Position numbers and translations under genes: made by a program. The notes beneath the pieces are model-generated. The model saw nothing but the letters and a program-made list of their open reading frames with translations. It had not been told where the DNA came from and made no database searches. A stretch of DNA of 34,788 bases from Planctomycetota bacterium (GTDB lineage: Bacteria > Planctomycetota > PUPC01 > JACPCR01), in NCBI GenBank assembly GCA_027625095.1, contig JAQBXN010000095.1, positions 1 through 34,788 of the forward strand. The letters run 5' to 3'. Positions 33,637-34,788 of the stretch are shown here, one piece after another; position 1 is the stretch's first letter; every line of letters starts with the position of its first letter.

Positions 33637-34524
33637 TTGGAACAAAGCGCTATGTCCTCGCAGGTGCGTTCGAGGATCCATTCCCGGGGCGATTTTTCTT
33701 CTGGCTTTTCGAGCAGCGGCGCTGTCACCGTGTTGGCGCTCTTGACCCCAACACAAGTGAAGCCAGAACATAAGGGGACCATTCTGTGGCTGGGGCCGAC
33801 CAGTGGCAGTCCCAATCTGGAACTCAGCCAGGAGCTGGACCAGGTAAGCCTACGGCTCCGGACCGCGGTGGACGGCCGCGCCACCGAGAACATCACGGGC
33901 CTCTGCCAGTGGCCGGACGATAAGACGCACTTCCTCGCGGTAACCTACGCTGAAAGCGTGCTTGCCGTTTACCTCGACGGAAAACAGGTGATGAGAACGG
34001 AGAGCGTGAAGGGAGACCTTTCCCGCTGGCGCGCCACCGAGGTGGTCTTCGGGGACAACTTCCAGGCCACGGCTGATTGGCCGGGCAAACACGAAGGCAT
34101 CGCCATTTACGACCGTGCTCTGAGCGAGGCGGAAATAGAGCAACAGGCCACCGCCTTCACTCGCACGCTCGCAGCGCGTAAAGAGCCACCGCAACTGCGG
34201 ATCATCGGCAAGCTCAAAGCGCGTTCCATGACGCCTGAACCGGCGAGGATTCTGCCCTATTACCAGTCCCTTGGCGTATACGAGTATGCCGTCGAAGAAG
34301 TCAAGGAAGGCAAGTGCGACGGATCGACGATCCTTGTCACGCATTGGGTCATTATGCAGAAGAAGAAGCTGTCCATCGCAGCGCGAAAGATCGGCTCCCG
34401 CGTCGAATTGCTGCTGGAACCGTATGATGCCAACCCACAGTTGAAGAACGATTTCTGGCTCTTTGATGACGCCGAAAAATTGGACCTCCCTCTGATGTTC
34501 GATATCAGCCGCCCGCAGCCCTGA
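33637..34524 (+). CDS. LamG/concanavalin-like domain protein, 5'-truncated
   Basis: 295 residues from a TTG; an ATG at 33652 would remove five. Residues about 10-180 are a LamG-type sandwich: LSQELDQVSLRLRT, THFLAVTYAESVLAVYLDGK, EVVFGDNFQATADWPGKHEG and the closing GIAIYDRALSEAEIEQQ. Residues about 190-290 are a C-terminal module seen with LamG in Planctomycetota-like proteins (LRIIGKLKARSMTPEP, LPYYQSLGVYEYAVEEV). Such proteins usually have a signal peptide and a full first part of the sandwich; here the frame is closed 20 codons upstream and has no signal peptide. It is probably a truncated gene, and export of the product is doubtful. Confidence 0.65.
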   Translation: MEQSAMSSQVRSRIHSRGDFSSGFSSSGAVTVLALLTPTQVKPEHKGTILWLGPTSGSPNLELSQELDQVSLRLRTAVDGRATENITGLCQWPDDKTHFLAVTYAESVLAVYLDGKQVMRTESVKGDLSRWRATEVVFGDNFQATADWPGKHEGIAIYDRALSEAEIEQQATAFTRTLAARKEPPQLRIIGKLKARSMTPEPARILPYYQSLGVYEYAVEEVKEGKCDGSTILVTHWVIMQKKKLSIAARKIGSRVELLLEPYDANPQLKNDFWLFDDAEKLDLPLMFDISRPQP

Positions 34525-34626
34525 CTGCGGAGGCGACCGACCAGGCATTTCCTCCTGTGCTCTGAGCGAGGGGAGCATATATGGGTCACCCATCAGGCGC
34601 TAAGGGGGCTCAAACTTAAAAAAGAT

Positions 34627-34788
34627 TGTAACTGTTCAGGGCGGAATCCTTCTTACTTTTGATCTTGCTTTTAAGCACGGCGGCGTGGCATGTCAGGACG
34701 GTTAATCTCCCCTTTCTACTCTTTCTTGTGGCATGTGAAGGCAGCGGCGTGGAATGGGGATTCCCGCAGAGAATAGCCAGGAACAGAT
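34627..34788. repeat. Copy B of the dispersed repeat
   Basis: It matches 9046-9175: GTAACTGTTCAGGGC, ATCCTTCTTACTTTTGATC, then TTCTTGTGGCATGTGA and GGCAGCGGCGTGGA. It has about 30 extra bases (AAGCACGGCGGCGTGGCATG and following), which partly repeat a later segment, so copy A may be a deletion form. It reaches the window edge and may be longer. The first 16 bases also resemble GTTGTAACCGTTCAGCC near 30688, which could be a third fragment. The bases from 34525 to 34626 hold no feature. Confidence 0.75.

Noticed and set aside
33256..33771. Minus-strand frame of 171 codons
   Set aside because: GC-rich DNA gives long chance frames; the product is Pro/Ser/Arg-rich with no motif, and it overlaps the LamG frame.

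Overview
The window reads as a chromosomal piece from an uncultured Gram-negative bacterium with moderately GC-rich DNA. An lpxA gene (lipid A synthesis), signal peptides and a lipobox point to an outer-membrane cell plan. Several gene types recall Planctomycetota, Lentisphaerota, Hydrogenedentota, Sumerlaeota or Poribacteria: a PQQ-propeller protein with an embedded methyltransferase, phytanoyl-CoA dioxygenase (PhyH) genes and relics, a PL22-type oligogalacturonate lyase, a LamG protein with a characteristic tail, an orphan pseudopilin, and a membrane pyrophosphatase. No marker here fixes the phylum, so this placement is inference.

Layout. 1-4.5 kb: a 30-bp tandem repeat, the giant PQQ/methyltransferase protein, a PhyH relic coupled to its stop codon, and tRNA-Arg(UCG) on the minus strand. 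4.6-7.6 kb: an alpha/beta hydrolase-like protein without its nucleophile, a TsaC/Sua5-phosphatase fusion, and adenosine deaminase. 7.6-9.3 kb: an orphan prepilin-like protein and a dispersed repeat. 9.3-18.7 kb: a CYTH-CHAD protein, then a tight same-strand cluster of ParA, a double-CheW adaptor, an MCP without a sensor domain, a hybrid CheA (two Hpt domains plus a receiver), CheY and lpxA. 18.7-20.9 kb: two minus-strand carbohydrate genes, a PL22 lyase-like protein and a glucose-1-dehydrogenase-like SDR. 21.3-25.6 kb: a K+-dependent-type membrane pyrophosphatase with an extra soluble insert, a terminator, and a pseudokinase-PP2C fusion. 25.7-30.7 kb: PhyH dioxygenase, MutL, an amino-sugar-phosphate isomerase with a second PhyH relic upstream, and HemW. 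30.7-34.8 kb is an accessory zone: palindromic repeats, a BrnT-like toxin-antitoxin pair, a PEGA lipoprotein broken by one in-frame stop, two small membrane-protein genes ending in attC-like sequences, a strong 22-bp inverted repeat, a 5'-truncated LamG gene, and a second copy of the dispersed repeat.

The most coherent system is the chemosensory cluster. It has receptor, adaptor, kinase and output regulator plus a ParA positioning ATPase, but no CheR or CheB. The right-hand end looks like a recombination-prone strip with gene decay and possible integron-cassette remnants. All calls come from reading the sequence; no database search was run.
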